Source of the DNA: Flavivirga eckloniae
GTDB lineage: Bacteria; Bacteroidota; Bacteroidia; Flavobacteriales; Flavobacteriaceae
Direction of reading: 5' to 3'
Assembly: GCF_002886045.1 (NCBI RefSeq)
Contig: NZ_CP025791.1
Location: forward strand, 496,001-560,000
Length of the DNA stretch: 64,000 nt
The translations under genes and the position numbers were made by a program. Below the pieces are notes generated by a model. That model was not told the origin of the DNA, searched no databases, and worked only from the letters and a program-made list of their open reading frames with translations. Shown here in pieces: positions 19,977 through 30,200 of the stretch (positions within the stretch are counted from its first letter, which is position 1; each line of letters starts with the position of its first letter).

Positions 19977-20024
19977 AAAAAGAAAAAGCTTTCAAAACCT
20001 TCGTTTTGAAAGCTTTTTCTTTTT
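19977..20024 (+). terminator. Strong intrinsic terminator after the DeoC-like gene
   Basis: A perfect long hairpin: AAAGCTTTCAAAAC pairs with GTTTTGAAAGCTTT around CTTC, flanked by A and T runs on both sides, so it can work in both directions. It shows that the two deoC-type genes are separate transcription units. Confidence 0.92.
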
Positions 20025-20169
20025 AAGTCCGTAAAAAAATTGATTTTTTTTATAGACATAAAAACTGATTTAAGTCATTGTTCGTATATAAAGAAATGAG
20101 CATATTAACGCTTTATAACAGTTTTTAAATGCTCCTAGATAAAAAAATAGTATTAATTTTAACTAACAT

Positions 20170-20841
20170 ATGAAACCAATTAATAATTACATAGACCATA
20201 CGCTCTTAAAAGCATCAGCAACAACAACAGAAATTGGTAAACTTTGCGAAGAAGCAAAACTATACAAGTTTCATTCCGTATGTGTAAACAGTTGCTATGT
20301 ATCTTTAGCCAAAGAGTTATTAGAGTATAGCGATGTTAAAATCTGTAGTGTTGTTGGATTTCCTTTGGGAGCCATGAGTACCAAAGCCAAAGTAGCTGAA
20401 GCTACACAGGCGCTATCTGACGGAGCTGATGAAATTGATATGGTTATAAATATTGGTTTATTAAAAGGCAAAGACTTTGATGGGGTATGGAAAGACATTG
20501 AAGCCGTAAAAAAGCACATGCCCAATAATACACTAAAAGTTATTTTAGAAACATGCTATCTTGATGAATTAGAAATAATTAAAGCCAGTGAACTAGCTAT
20601 ACAGAGCGGCGCAGATTTTATAAAAACATCTACAGGTTTTGGAACCGAAGGCGCTACATTAAATGATGTAAAGCTTATGAAAAGTGTTTGCTCAGACTCC
20701 ACCTCTACTAAAATAAAAGCCTCGGGAGGCATAAAAGACCATGAAACCGCCCTAAAATATATTAATTTAGGAGTCGATCGTTTAGGCACTTCTTCAGGAA
20801 TTGCTATTGTAAACGGGGTTGCTTCGAGTTCAAAATACTAG
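20170..20841 (+). CDS. deoC: Deoxyribose-phosphate aldolase
   Basis: 223 residues. It cleaves 2-deoxyribose 5-phosphate to glyceraldehyde 3-phosphate and acetaldehyde in deoxynucleoside breakdown. All expected residues are present: ADEIDMVIN (Asp), [10 protein letters not shown] (Schiff-base Lys), [11 protein letters not shown] (second Lys) and [11 protein letters not shown] (phosphate binding). The purine nucleoside phosphorylase gene starts one base after its stop codon, giving a deoC-deoD operon that supplies and consumes deoxyribose phosphate. Confidence 0.96.
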   Translation: MKPINNYIDHTLLKASATTTEIGKLCEEAKLYKFHSVCVNSCYVSLAKELLEYSDVKICSVVGFPLGAMSTKAKVAEATQALSDGADEIDMVINIGLLKGKDFDGVWKDIEAVKKHMPNNTLKVILETCYLDELEIIKASELAIQSGADFIKTSTGFGTEGATLNDVKLMKSVCSDSTSTKIKASGGIKDHETALKYINLGVDRLGTSSGIAIVNGVASSSKY

Positions 20842-20842
20842 A

Positions 20843-21541
20843 ATGAGTGTACATATAGAAGCAAAAAAAGGAGACATCGCCGAAACCATCTTACTTCCCG
20901 GCGATCCTTTAAGAGCTAAATGGATTGCAGAAACCTTTTTAGAAGATCCTAAATGCTTTAATAAAATAAGAAACATGTACGGCTATACGGGAACTTATAA
21001 AGGCAAACGCGTTTCTGTAATGGGAACCGGCATGGGTGTTCCTTCTATCTCTATTTATGCCAATGAATTAATTACCGATTATGGCGTTAAAAATTTAATA
21101 CGTGTTGGAAGCGCCGGATCTTACCAAAAACACATAAAAATCAGGGATATCGTATTGGCCATGGCGGCATCTTCAAACTCCGGGATAAATAAGTTAAGAT
21201 TTGGCGGAGCAGATTATGCACCTACTGCAAGTTTTAACCTGTTTCAGAAAGCATTAGAAATAGCTAAAAGCAAGGATATTCCATTAAAAGCTGGCAACAT
21301 ACTTACCTCCGATGAGTTTTACGAAGACGATTTTAATTCATATAAGAAATGGTCGGAATTTGGTGTCTTGTGCGTAGAAATGGAAACTGCAGGTTTATAT
21401 ACCTTAGCTGCCAAACACGATGTAAATGCCTTAACTATTTTAACTATTTCAGATTCTTTAGTTACCGGAGAACGTACTACCAGTAAAGAACGAGAAACAA
21501 CTTTTAAGGATATGATGGAAATTGCATTAGAGTTAGCATAA
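20843..21541 (+). CDS. deoD: Purine nucleoside phosphorylase, DeoD type
   Basis: Hexameric bacterial PNP that phosphorolyses purine (deoxy)nucleosides to base and (deoxy)ribose 1-phosphate. The start is ATG 20843 ([27 protein letters not shown]), one base after the deoC stop; the longer frame begins with a TTG inside deoC and is not needed. Family signatures: [27 protein letters not shown] and the catalytic Asp segment [12 protein letters not shown]. Its 232 residues are the normal size. A GNAT gene follows 2 bp after the stop and is probably cotranscribed. Confidence 0.96.
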   Translation: MSVHIEAKKGDIAETILLPGDPLRAKWIAETFLEDPKCFNKIRNMYGYTGTYKGKRVSVMGTGMGVPSISIYANELITDYGVKNLIRVGSAGSYQKHIKIRDIVLAMAASSNSGINKLRFGGADYAPTASFNLFQKALEIAKSKDIPLKAGNILTSDEFYEDDFNSYKKWSEFGVLCVEMETAGLYTLAAKHDVNALTILTISDSLVTGERTTSKERETTFKDMMEIALELA

Positions 21542-21543
21542 TC

Positions 21544-22083
21544 ATGATATTAATTTCTGAATCTCTCTCACTTAAAGATATTCATATAGAAAACCATTCC
21601 GAGTTAGTTTCACTTATGGAGCGTATTTATCCGCCTCCTTACAAGCATTTATGGAAAAACAATGACTGTAGCTGGTATTTAAACAAATGCTATGGTATAA
21701 GTAACTTTAAAGAGGAATTAAAAGACACTAATGCTTCTTACTATTTTGTTATTAACGATGCTATAACCGTTGGCATATTAAGATTGGTTGTAAATCAGAT
21801 AATTAAAGAATTCCCCAATGAATTAACAACTTATATACATCGTATATATTTAAGCAGTGACGTACAAGGTAAAGGCATAGGTAAACAACTATTTAATTGG
21901 GTTGAAAACGTAGCAAGACAAAACAACAATAAATACATTTGGTTGGAAGCTATGGATACACAACACCAAGCCCTATCTTTCTACAAAAAAATGGGCTATA
22001 AAGAAACTAGCAGTATGTCTTTAGATTTTGAACGTATTAATGAACACTTAAGTGGTATGCTTCTTATGAGCAAAACATTGTAG
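21544..22083 (+). CDS. GNAT family N-acetyltransferase
   Basis: 179 residues. The acetyl-CoA binding motif A is visible as IYLSSDVQGKGIGKQLFNWVE (Q/RxxGxG/A type: QGKGIG), followed by motif B in IWLEAMDTQHQALSFYKKMGYKE. The substrate cannot be read. The ATG lies 2 bp after the deoD stop, so it is likely the last gene of the deoC-deoD unit. It converges with the lipoprotein gene at 22100-22840 (16-bp gap). Confidence 0.88.
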   Translation: MILISESLSLKDIHIENHSELVSLMERIYPPPYKHLWKNNDCSWYLNKCYGISNFKEELKDTNASYYFVINDAITVGILRLVVNQIIKEFPNELTTYIHRIYLSSDVQGKGIGKQLFNWVENVARQNNNKYIWLEAMDTQHQALSFYKKMGYKETSSMSLDFERINEHLSGMLLMSKTL

Positions 22084-22099
22084 CCTGCACTGCTGTAAA

Positions 22100-22840
22100 C
22101 TATTCAACTTTTACCTGTTCAAGGTTGATTCTCGATAATTCCTTTAACTCCTTGCTCTCGTACAGACTATCCAAAGATAACAAGCTTGCATTACCATCAA
22201 TAGGCTTATAATTAATATAATCTACAAAGCGTATTCCTTTAATGTAACGTTCATTATAAGCTTCTCGAAAACGTAAACCAACTCCGTCATCTTCTGCATA
22301 AGAGTAAGCCAGATAATCTACCATAAAGGTTTCGGTATGCACCCAATATACAAACACATCTTCAAAGTCCTCACCGCCTCCTTCTTCATTAAAAGTGATT
22401 TTTATCTTATGGTACGGATTATTCTTAATAACGACTTTACTTAAATATTCTTTATTTACCGCTGCATCATTTAAACCGTAAGGCAATACCGAAAAATAAT
22501 GCACCGAGTTTACAGAACTACTATATTTTACAGCCATACTATCTGGGATAGGTTTAAAATCATCATTTACAAAACGCTCAAAGCCTCTATTTGTTAAAAC
22601 ATCTAATATGGAATCTGAGGCATTTACGAACGATCTGCCGTAAAAAAAATCGCCTTTGTTACGCTTTGCGATATAATGTTTATCCCTAAAATTAAAATTG
22701 ATATTTGATGAGTCCAATAACCCACCTCCGGAAACATTAATAGCCTTATCGATAATCAATTGTGGGTTATGAGGACTACCACAGCTTAAAAGAAACATTA
22801 ATGCACCGAACCATAGTGTGAATTGCTTAAAGTTCTTCAT
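22100..22840 (-). CDS. DUF6503 family lipoprotein
   Basis: 246 residues with lipobox FLLSC (Cys20). The body fits a flavobacterial family of outer-membrane-associated lipoproteins related to LolA-like folds: it begins LIIDKAINVSGGGLLDSSNINFNFRDKHY and contains YHKIKITFNEEGGGEDFEDVFVYWV and RFVDYINYK. The function is unknown. Preceded by a 770-bp gene-free region containing a dispersed repeat. Confidence 0.8.
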   Translation of the reverse strand: MKNFKQFTLWFGALMFLLSCGSPHNPQLIIDKAINVSGGGLLDSSNINFNFRDKHYIAKRNKGDFFYGRSFVNASDSILDVLTNRGFERFVNDDFKPIPDSMAVKYSSSVNSVHYFSVLPYGLNDAAVNKEYLSKVVIKNNPYHKIKITFNEEGGGEDFEDVFVYWVHTETFMVDYLAYSYAEDDGVGLRFREAYNERYIKGIRFVDYINYKPIDGNASLLSLDSLYESKELKELSRINLEQVKVE

Positions 22841-23156
22841 ATTATTTTTTTTAGTAAGTCGTAAAGCTAGTTATTACTTACTGTAGTGATTATAAAATTA
22901 TCTTAATATTTTAAATTCCTGTGCAGACAGGAATCTCATGAACTGGAATCTAATTGTGGATTCCTAGCGTAGTATATCATAAGTATTTCAACCTCACTTA
23001 GTATATCTAAATTCAAAATATTCATGACTTTACTCCCCTACCTATTTAATATACTTCTATAACAAGTAAAGACACTAATTTCACGAATTCTCACGAATTG
23101 CATCACCTATATACATTTTACTAATAATTAAACCGTGTTTACTAATTTAACGTAAA
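22841..23156. other. Gene-free stretch with a small CCTG palindrome
   Basis: Upstream region of the DUF6503 gene. Around 22916-22934 it has a short dyad of the type ATTCCTG...CAGGAAT, seen in other intergenic regions here (42863, 61328). No open frame. The block continues into repeat copy B and then about 185 bp without a recognisable feature up to pxpC. Confidence 0.5.
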
Positions 23157-23425
23157 TCGATTTAATAGTCATTTATTTTCAATTAGTTACATTGAAAATC
23201 CCCCTAAAGTCCTCTCAAGGGCAATGCCATTTAGTTAAGAGTTTTTAAGTTCTCAATGTCAGGTTGAGCCTTTCGTCTACGCTCAAGACAGGCTAAAGTC
23301 GAAACCTCTTTATTCATTGATGCTAAAAAGTTCTCGACTGCGAAATCGAACAGACATAAATTGCCTTAACTAAATGACATTGGGGAGGGTTAAGGAGGGT
23401 GTTTTTAAATACAAAATGTTTTATC
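23157..23425. repeat. Dispersed palindromic element, copy B
   Basis: Second copy of the element at 5929-6236 in the same orientation. The central part, from TTTAGTTAAGAG through the CTCGACTGCG segment, is nearly identical. The right end lacks about 45 bp of copy A (the outer CCCTCAAGGGG arm and the CTCGAG dyad), so the terminal inverted repeat is shortened. One dyad is broken (CTCGACTGCGAAATCGA against CTCGACTGCGCTCGA). Confidence 0.8.
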
Positions 23426-23610
23426 TTAGAATACGTTAATTTATAAACATTACATATCAAAGCATAATGTGATTTGTGATTATGATCATTATAAAGAGGG
23501 CATTTTCTATGTTGGGATGCTATTCATGTAAATTTGTGCAATACGTGTCTTAAATTATTTGTAAATGATATTATTTATTTAGTTCTAAATCATGAGATTT
23601 CTGCCGTAGT

Positions 23611-24477
23611 TTATCTTGAGCTAAGACGAAAGGCAGGAATGGAAAATTGAATCGAATTCCCCGTGAACTTTTGGGCTAAAATATTGATGGAAGATTCCTT
23701 TAATTGTAAAATTCTTGGGTAGCCCCCTGTGGTTTGGCAATCCCTCATTAAAACGATAAGCTTTCCCGAAGGTGTTAATTGAATTGTTCCCGGCAATACC
23801 GAAGACGTAATAATAGGTTCCAAACTGTTTTCCAGAGGTTCTACCAACTGGTAGGCCATTCTGTTATTCTCCTTGGCTATTGTGAAGTGTTGTGAAAATA
23901 ATAAGTCTTGCTGGGCTTTTGAAAGCTTATCAAATTCAGGGCCTTTAAAAACTTCAATGTGCTTTGTTGAAAAATGTGAGTCACTTATTTTAACTCCAGC
24001 ATGTTTTGTGTCAAAACTTTTCGATGAAGCATCAATTAACAAATCACTGTTTTTTAACACCGTAGATTGCTCAGTAATGCCTTGGTACATGCTATAACTA
24101 TTCATGACTTTTTCTGTCTTGAAACCTCCTGAAACTGCTATATAAGACCTAAATCCGAAAATGAGTTTGCCAAAAGATAGCTTGTCACCTCTTTTTACTG
24201 AAGTTGGTTGGTTTAATGTTATGGGTTTCTCATTTAACTTGGGAGACAGATTTGCTCCAGAAATACAAATACCAGTATCGCAATTAAATTCGAGAGTTGG
24301 TCCCATCATGGTAATCTCCATTACGGCAGCATTTTTATCGTTTCCTAATAGCATATTGGCCAAAGAAGCCGCATATGCATCCATAGCTCCAGAATATGGT
24401 ACGCCATATTCCTGATAACTATAACGTCCTAAATCCTGAATCGTAGAATATAACCCTGATTTTAAAACCTTAACCAT
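23611..24477 (-). CDS. pxpC: 5-oxoprolinase subunit PxpC (biotin-dependent carboxyltransferase-like, KipA family)
   Basis: One of three subunits of the prokaryotic ATP-dependent 5-oxoprolinase, which opens 5-oxoproline to glutamate. Family signatures: MVKVLKSGLYSTIQDLGRYSYQEYGVPYSGAMD, NLLGNDKNAAVMEITMMGP and MRDCQTTGGYPRI. The start is ATG 24475-24477; a TTG directly before it is unnecessary. It overlaps the end of pxpB by 8 bp. About 288 residues is slightly shorter than many relatives, which are about 310-330. Confidence 0.93.
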   Translation of the reverse strand: MVKVLKSGLYSTIQDLGRYSYQEYGVPYSGAMDAYAASLANMLLGNDKNAAVMEITMMGPTLEFNCDTGICISGANLSPKLNEKPITLNQPTSVKRGDKLSFGKLIFGFRSYIAVSGGFKTEKVMNSYSMYQGITEQSTVLKNSDLLIDASSKSFDTKHAGVKISDSHFSTKHIEVFKGPEFDKLSKAQQDLLFSQHFTIAKENNRMAYQLVEPLENSLEPIITSSVLPGTIQLTPSGKLIVLMRDCQTTGGYPRILQLKESSINILAQKFTGNSIQFSIPAFRLSSR

Positions 24478-25201
24478 CAATCACCTCGCTTTCTATTTGA
24501 TAAACGCCAGCATCAACCAATGTTTTAATATCATTATACGTTTTAAGAGATACGGGTTTAAACGTAATGGTATCTCCGGCATTTACAAAACAAGGCGCTT
24601 TATTTTTGGGATTAAAGAAATCTATGGGAGAATTGCCTATAATATTCCAACCGCCTGGGCTTTCACTCGGGTAAACACCAGTTTGCTCTCCTCCTATAGC
24701 AACAGCTCCTTTATCTATTTTTAATCTAGGAGTTGCTTTTCTTGGAGTATGAAGTTTTTTATCCAGTCCGCCCAAGTACATGAACCCCGGTAAAAAACCA
24801 ATAAAATAAACGGTATAAACAGCTTTGGAATATAACGTGATAATCGCTTCTTTAGTCAGCCCTTTTTCCAAAGCCATTTCTTCTAAATCTATACCAAAAA
24901 CATCATCATAACATACTGGTATTTTCCATTGTTTTCTTTTAGATTTAGAATGTTGGTTTATTTCGCTGTATAATTCTTTGAGATTATAGACTACATCATT
25001 AAACGATAAAAATTCATAATTGTAAACAACTAATAATGAATTATATGCACTTCTTACCTCAACTAACTCTTCAATACTTCTATTTTTGATTTTTTCCTTA
25101 AATCGAAGTATGTCAGAAAGTATATGTTCATCAATTGCCATAGGCCATTCAATTAAAATAGAGCGCTCGCCATATGTTTTATATGTGAGTTCGTAAATCA
25201 C
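24470..25201 (-). CDS. pxpB: 5-oxoprolinase subunit PxpB (KipI family)
   Basis: 243 residues. Signature segments are the N-terminal YGERSILIEWP, the YFIGFLPGFMYLGGLD stretch, TPRKATPRLKIDKGAVAIGGEQTGVYP and SPGGWNIIGNSP. Translation starts at GTG and overlaps the pxpA stop as GTGA, indicating translational coupling. Together with PxpA and PxpC it forms 5-oxoprolinase; in Bacillus the KipI relative also acts on a sporulation kinase, which is not relevant here. Confidence 0.94.
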   Translation of the reverse strand: MIYELTYKTYGERSILIEWPMAIDEHILSDILRFKEKIKNRSIEELVEVRSAYNSLLVVYNYEFLSFNDVVYNLKELYSEINQHSKSKRKQWKIPVCYDDVFGIDLEEMALEKGLTKEAIITLYSKAVYTVYFIGFLPGFMYLGGLDKKLHTPRKATPRLKIDKGAVAIGGEQTGVYPSESPGGWNIIGNSPIDFFNPKNKAPCFVNAGDTITFKPVSLKTYNDIKTLVDAGVYQIESEVIDG

Positions 25202-25938
25202 CTTATTTGAATGCCATGAGTTTTTAAACGTTTCCCTAAATTTTTAATTAGATTTACTGCATTAGGGTTATCGCCATGAATACAAAATGTCTGAGCTTTT
25301 ATTTCAATATCCTTACCGGTAATCGTCTTAACTTTTTGGTTTGAAATCATATTAAAAATATGATCGAATAAAAGGTCTTCATTATCTATTGAAGCTAACT
25401 TGTTCTTTCTTGAAACCAATGTTAAGTCATCATTGTAGTTTCTATCAGCAAAAGCTTCATAAATAATTGGGATATTATGGGATATGGCTAGTTTTTCAAC
25501 AACAGATCCAAAGGGTACGTAAAGTTTAACAGGTAACACTAACGCTTTCATAACTTCTATAATAATGTTAGCTATTCTTTCATCTACAGCCGCCAAATTA
25601 TATAGAGCACCATGTGGTTTTATATGGTGTAAAGCACGATGTTCTTCCTTAAGAATATGCATTAAGTCGTTAATCTGCCCTATGATACTTTTAAACAAAG
25701 CTGTACAGGACATTTCCATAGTAACTCTGCCAAAATTCTCTTTATCCGGAAAGGAAGGGTGCGCTCCAATCTTTACGCGATGTTCTTTAGCCAGCTTAAT
25801 AACGCTTCGCATGGTTTCCTTATCGCCGGCATGACCACCACATGCGATATTACATGAAGAAATAAAGGGCATGAGCTGTGACTCGTTGCCAACTCCTTCT
25901 CCTACATCTGCATTAATATCGATAGCATTTGGTATCAC
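25198..25938 (-). CDS. pxpA: 5-oxoprolinase subunit PxpA (LamB/YcsF family)
   Basis: 246 residues. Characteristic N-terminus IDINADVGEGVGNESQLMPFISSCNIACGGHAGD, then KIGAHPSFPDKENFGR, HIKPHGALYN and FCIHGDNPNA, the conserved metal- and substrate-binding His/Asp residues of the family. It starts with GTG overlapping the carrier stop codon (TAGTG), and its TGA overlaps the pxpB GTG. Such tight packing means all four genes are translated from one message. Confidence 0.95.
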   Translation of the reverse strand: MIPNAIDINADVGEGVGNESQLMPFISSCNIACGGHAGDKETMRSVIKLAKEHRVKIGAHPSFPDKENFGRVTMEMSCTALFKSIIGQINDLMHILKEEHRALHHIKPHGALYNLAAVDERIANIIIEVMKALVLPVKLYVPFGSVVEKLAISHNIPIIYEAFADRNYNDDLTLVSRKNKLASIDNEDLLFDHIFNMISNQKVKTITGKDIEIKAQTFCIHGDNPNAVNLIKNLGKRLKTHGIQIR

Positions 25939-27176
25939 TAAAATATATTTAACTGAAAAACTTTGTTAAGCGTTGCAACAGATAACAAGATACTAATTCC
26001 AAGAATAAGAAACCCAAAAATATTCTGTTTTGTATTATTTTTATGTACTCCCAGAATAGACGACTTATTCATAATCCAAATTAAAAAACCAGCAATAACG
26101 GGTAGCAAAATACCATTAGCAATTTGAGCAAACTTAATAATATCAATAGGTTTTATTGCCAATGACGAAAACAAAACGCCCAACAATAAAATGAACGCCC
26201 ACACGGCTCTAAATTTTCTCGATTTTAAATTGGAGTTCCACCCCAAACACCCACTTGCTACGTAAGCTGCCGCTAATGGCGCTGTAATCGCACTGGTGAT
26301 GCCTGCTGCAAACAGCCCTAGAGCTAAAAAGTATTTTGCAAAACTGCCAAATAAGGGTTCTAACCCTTTTGCCAGATCTGATGCGCTACTTATATCTTGA
26401 GATTGTATAGCGGCTGCCGAAATAATAATACACATAGAAACCAAACCGCCCAAGACCACAGCTATTATGGTATCGTTTCGTGCATATTTTAAATCGCTTT
26501 TGTTCTGCCATTTTTCTTTTACTAAAGATGCATGTAAAAACAAATTATAAGGCACTACGGTTGTTCCAATTAACCCTATAACTGTTAGTATACTATCACC
26601 TGAAAACTTGGGAACAAAAATGCCCATGAAAATATCAGAAATATTAGGCTTTGTCATAATAGCGGTAATTAAAAAAGTCAAGCTCATTAATGTTACCAAA
26701 CCTATCAGCACTTTTTCTAAAAGCTTATAGTTGCCTATATATAACAAAACAAATGCTAATGCTCCTATAACAATGCTTAGCGTATTTATTGAAAATCCGC
26801 CTATTTCTATATTCGGGTTTCCAATAACGGTTTGTAAGCCCAAAACGCCTCCTGTAATATTTCCAGCTTCGTAAGCTGCATTACCAATTACGATAGCTGA
26901 TAGGATTAGTATAACCGTAAAGCCTTTTAAAATTGGGTTTTTAATTTCTGTTCGTATAATCTGAGATAAGCCTTTTTGAGAAATAATTCCCAAACGTGCA
27001 GACATTTCCTGAAGTACGATAGTTGCTACTATAGACAATAGCATTGCCCATAGTAACGAATACCCAAAGCCTACACCTGCCAATGTACAAACAGTTACTG
27101 TACCAGGTCCAATAAATGCAGCTGCAACTAATGGTCCTGGTCCTATATTTTTTAAAAATTTCTTCAGACTGTTCAA
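25938..27176 (-). CDS. Nramp-family (YcsG-like) membrane carrier lacking the metal motifs
   Basis: 412 residues with about eleven hydrophobic helices. The overall pattern is that of Nramp proteins (IGPGPLVAAAFIGPGTVTV..., SLLWAMLLSIVATIVLQEMSARLGI, VVPYNLFLHASLV). In metal-transporting Nramps the first helix carries DPGN and the sixth MPH. Here these read GPGT and VPY, so the usual metal ligands are missing. As with YcsG in the Bacillus ycsF-kip operon it sits directly before pxpA, so I infer import of 5-oxoproline or a related organic substrate rather than Mn/Fe. Its start lies 25 bp after the S41 peptidase gene. Confidence 0.85.
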   Translation of the reverse strand: MNSLKKFLKNIGPGPLVAAAFIGPGTVTVCTLAGVGFGYSLLWAMLLSIVATIVLQEMSARLGIISQKGLSQIIRTEIKNPILKGFTVILILSAIVIGNAAYEAGNITGGVLGLQTVIGNPNIEIGGFSINTLSIVIGALAFVLLYIGNYKLLEKVLIGLVTLMSLTFLITAIMTKPNISDIFMGIFVPKFSGDSILTVIGLIGTTVVPYNLFLHASLVKEKWQNKSDLKYARNDTIIAVVLGGLVSMCIIISAAAIQSQDISSASDLAKGLEPLFGSFAKYFLALGLFAAGITSAITAPLAAAYVASGCLGWNSNLKSRKFRAVWAFILLLGVLFSSLAIKPIDIIKFAQIANGILLPVIAGFLIWIMNKSSILGVHKNNTKQNIFGFLILGISILLSVATLNKVFQLNIF

Positions 27177-27201
27177 AAATTAACGATGGTGTCTAAAGAT
27201 A

Positions 27202-30200
27202 TTATTTTATTTGGGTTAATAAAAGCGCTACTGCTTTTTTGAGTTGCGTGTCTACTTTTTTAGATTTATCATCTGGATTATTAAATACCACTACATCGGG
27301 CACAGCTGGCCCAAATTCCATGTTAGATTGAGATTCTTTTACATACCATCCTCTAAAAGGCATTCTAACCCTAGAACCATCTATAAGTGATGTACTTCCT
27401 GTAGAAATAACAGCTCCAAAGGTAGGCACACCAACTAGGGTACCAATGTTTAACGCCTTGTAAGCGTGTGAAAATATTTCGGCATTGGAATAACTGGATT
27501 GATTACACAAGGCTATGGACGGTTTTGTCCATGATGCTAATGGTAACCGTTCACTAAACGGATAATGCTCCTTAAAGTTTTTATGTTCCTTTTCTAAATC
27601 TTTAGCAGCTCCTCTTGGTATCGTATAGGCATGTTGTTTTACATTGAGTACCGCCATTAAATAATCGGTTGTCCATCCCCCACCATTAAAACGCACATCA
27701 ATTACAACACCTTCTTTACCTAAACCAGCTGCTGTAAGTTCGCGCTCGAAACGTTCAAAACTTGTCCAGTTCATCCCTTGTATATGGATGTAGCCTAACT
27801 TCCCATTAGAATACTTATCGGTTAATTGTTTCCGTTCTTTCACCCAAGCATTATAGTTTTCTGTTCGGTTGCTACTTTTTGGTCTAATAACTATTTCTTT
27901 AACAGCTCCTTTTCTGTTTACTTTTAAGTAAATTTTTTCGTTCGAAGTACCTTCTAACAACTTATAAATGTTCAGGTTTTTAGTAAGTTTTGTGCCATTA
28001 ACTTCAGTTATAGCATCTCCTGAGAGAATTCTACTTGTACTTCTATCTCCTGGCATATTGCCTACAACAGACCTTACTTGAAGGCTTCCGTCTTTGTTTG
28101 GAACCAATTCCAACCCTAATAATCCCGTATTTTCCTTTTGTAAATCTTCTCTTTGCTCTCCACTTCTAAAGCCCATATGGCTTGCATTTACCTGCCCTAA
28201 CATCCAATTAAACATATTTTGAAAATCGGTACGTGTAGATGCTTTTATAGCTAAAGGCTTATATATTTTTTTAAGCCCTTCCCAACTTTGTCCATGGAAC
28301 TTAGGATCGTAGAAACCATCGTTAATGGCTTTCCATGCTTCTTCGAATATTTGATTGGATTCTATATTGTAATCGATACTTAACTTAGCTGTTATTGAAA
28401 GGTTTTCAGATTTATCGTTCGATAGGTTTATACTGGTAAGTTTTCCAAAACTTTTCGTCATAAATAGTTTAGTATACTTTTTATTTACTATTATGCTAGA
28501 AGGTCTGCTATTTTTTGTTGTTATAGCTTTTTTGTCTTTTCCTTCCCACGAAATTTTGAACAAATCGGAATCAACTTTAGCATTGCCTCGATTGCTCCTC
28601 CCCGTAGTATAATAGATGGTTTTTCCGTCTTTAGAAAACGCTCTACCAAACTCACCTCCTACAAATGAAGTCACCTGTACTTGACGCTCATGAATATCTT
28701 GAAAATCGATAACCACATCTTTTACCTCTTTTTTATCCTTATCCTTTTTATCGGTTTCTTTTTTGTCTTTTTTCTTTGAGGCATCTTCGTCATCGGAGTC
28801 TTCCTCCCAATCTCGGGTTGTTTTTTCCCAATCCTTCTTATTCAACCATGTAAACCAAACGTCGTAATCGCCATTGTTTCTATTAGATGAAAACATTAGT
28901 TTTTTTCCATCAGGGCTCCAAATTGGTCCACCGTCTTGTTTAGGGTGCATAGAAATGTTTACAGGTTCTCTACTATTATCTGCTTTATGAATATATATTT
29001 CTGCATTAAAATTTAGATCCTGCAAACCATATGCTAGCCATTTTGAATCTGGAGACCAAGACACGTTTCTGGCTGTACTCCAACCATCCAATAGTATGTT
29101 CTCGTTTGATAGTTTTCCTTTACTGTCGATATTAGCCACTACGAGCTTCCCTCTACCTCTATTGAAAGCAAGCGATTTTCCGTTAGGTGATAGTACGGGA
29201 TTAGACTCTTCAGCATTTGTTTTGGTCAACCTGACTACTTTATGCTTTAATGTTTTAAATAAATTGGCCTCTTTATCATCATCAGATTTCACCAAATATA
29301 AATCGTTTTGTCCGTCTCTATCTGATACGAAAACCAACGTACTGTCATTTAACCAAACTGGCATTCTATCTCTGTAAGACGACCTGGAAACATTAACGGT
29401 TCTCGATTTTTCCTTTTTGTTTTCTCTAATAAAAATTTCTCCTCGAATTACTAAAGCTGTATAATTACCATTTGGAGACAATGCTATGCTTCTAATACCA
29501 TTACTGTAAGTTTTATGCTCAACGGGGTCTAACCTGTAATCTGAAGCTAAGTTTATTTTAACCTCTTGTTGTTTTTTTGAAGTCGCATTTACCAATATCA
29601 CTTTATCTCCTTTAGCCACTACAAGGTCTTTTCCATTTCTGCTTATATGAAACGAAAATATCCCCATATCCTTAAAAGATGTTATTGAAGTTATTTCACC
29701 TTGCTTTTCTCCGGCACTATTAATCTCTAGTTTATGTACATTGTATCTTCCGCTTCTGGCAGATTGAAAATAAATAGTGGTGTCGTTACTCCATTGTGGA
29801 AAAAAATCCTGACCTTCAAATGTAGTCAATTGTGTATAGGTGTCTTTTTCTATATTATATAACCAAATATCATTATTTGCTGAGCCTTTGTAAGCTTCTC
29901 GCTGTATTCTACAGCTCCCTTTTACAAAAGCTATAAACTTACCATTTGGCGATACTGTTGCTTGACGACCAACTGCATTCATATACCTGTAAGGCGTCCC
30001 TCCTTTATCGCTAACAATATGTATTTCGTTTTCCCGTTCTACCTGCGCAAAATTTCTTCGTGTTGAAAAAAGAATATCACCATTTTTAGTATAATCTGTA
30101 ATATCATCATTTGTAGAATGGTAAGTTATTCGCTTCGGAACACCTCCGGTAGATGCTATAACGTATATATCGTTATTTCCATACCTGTTACTTTTAAATG

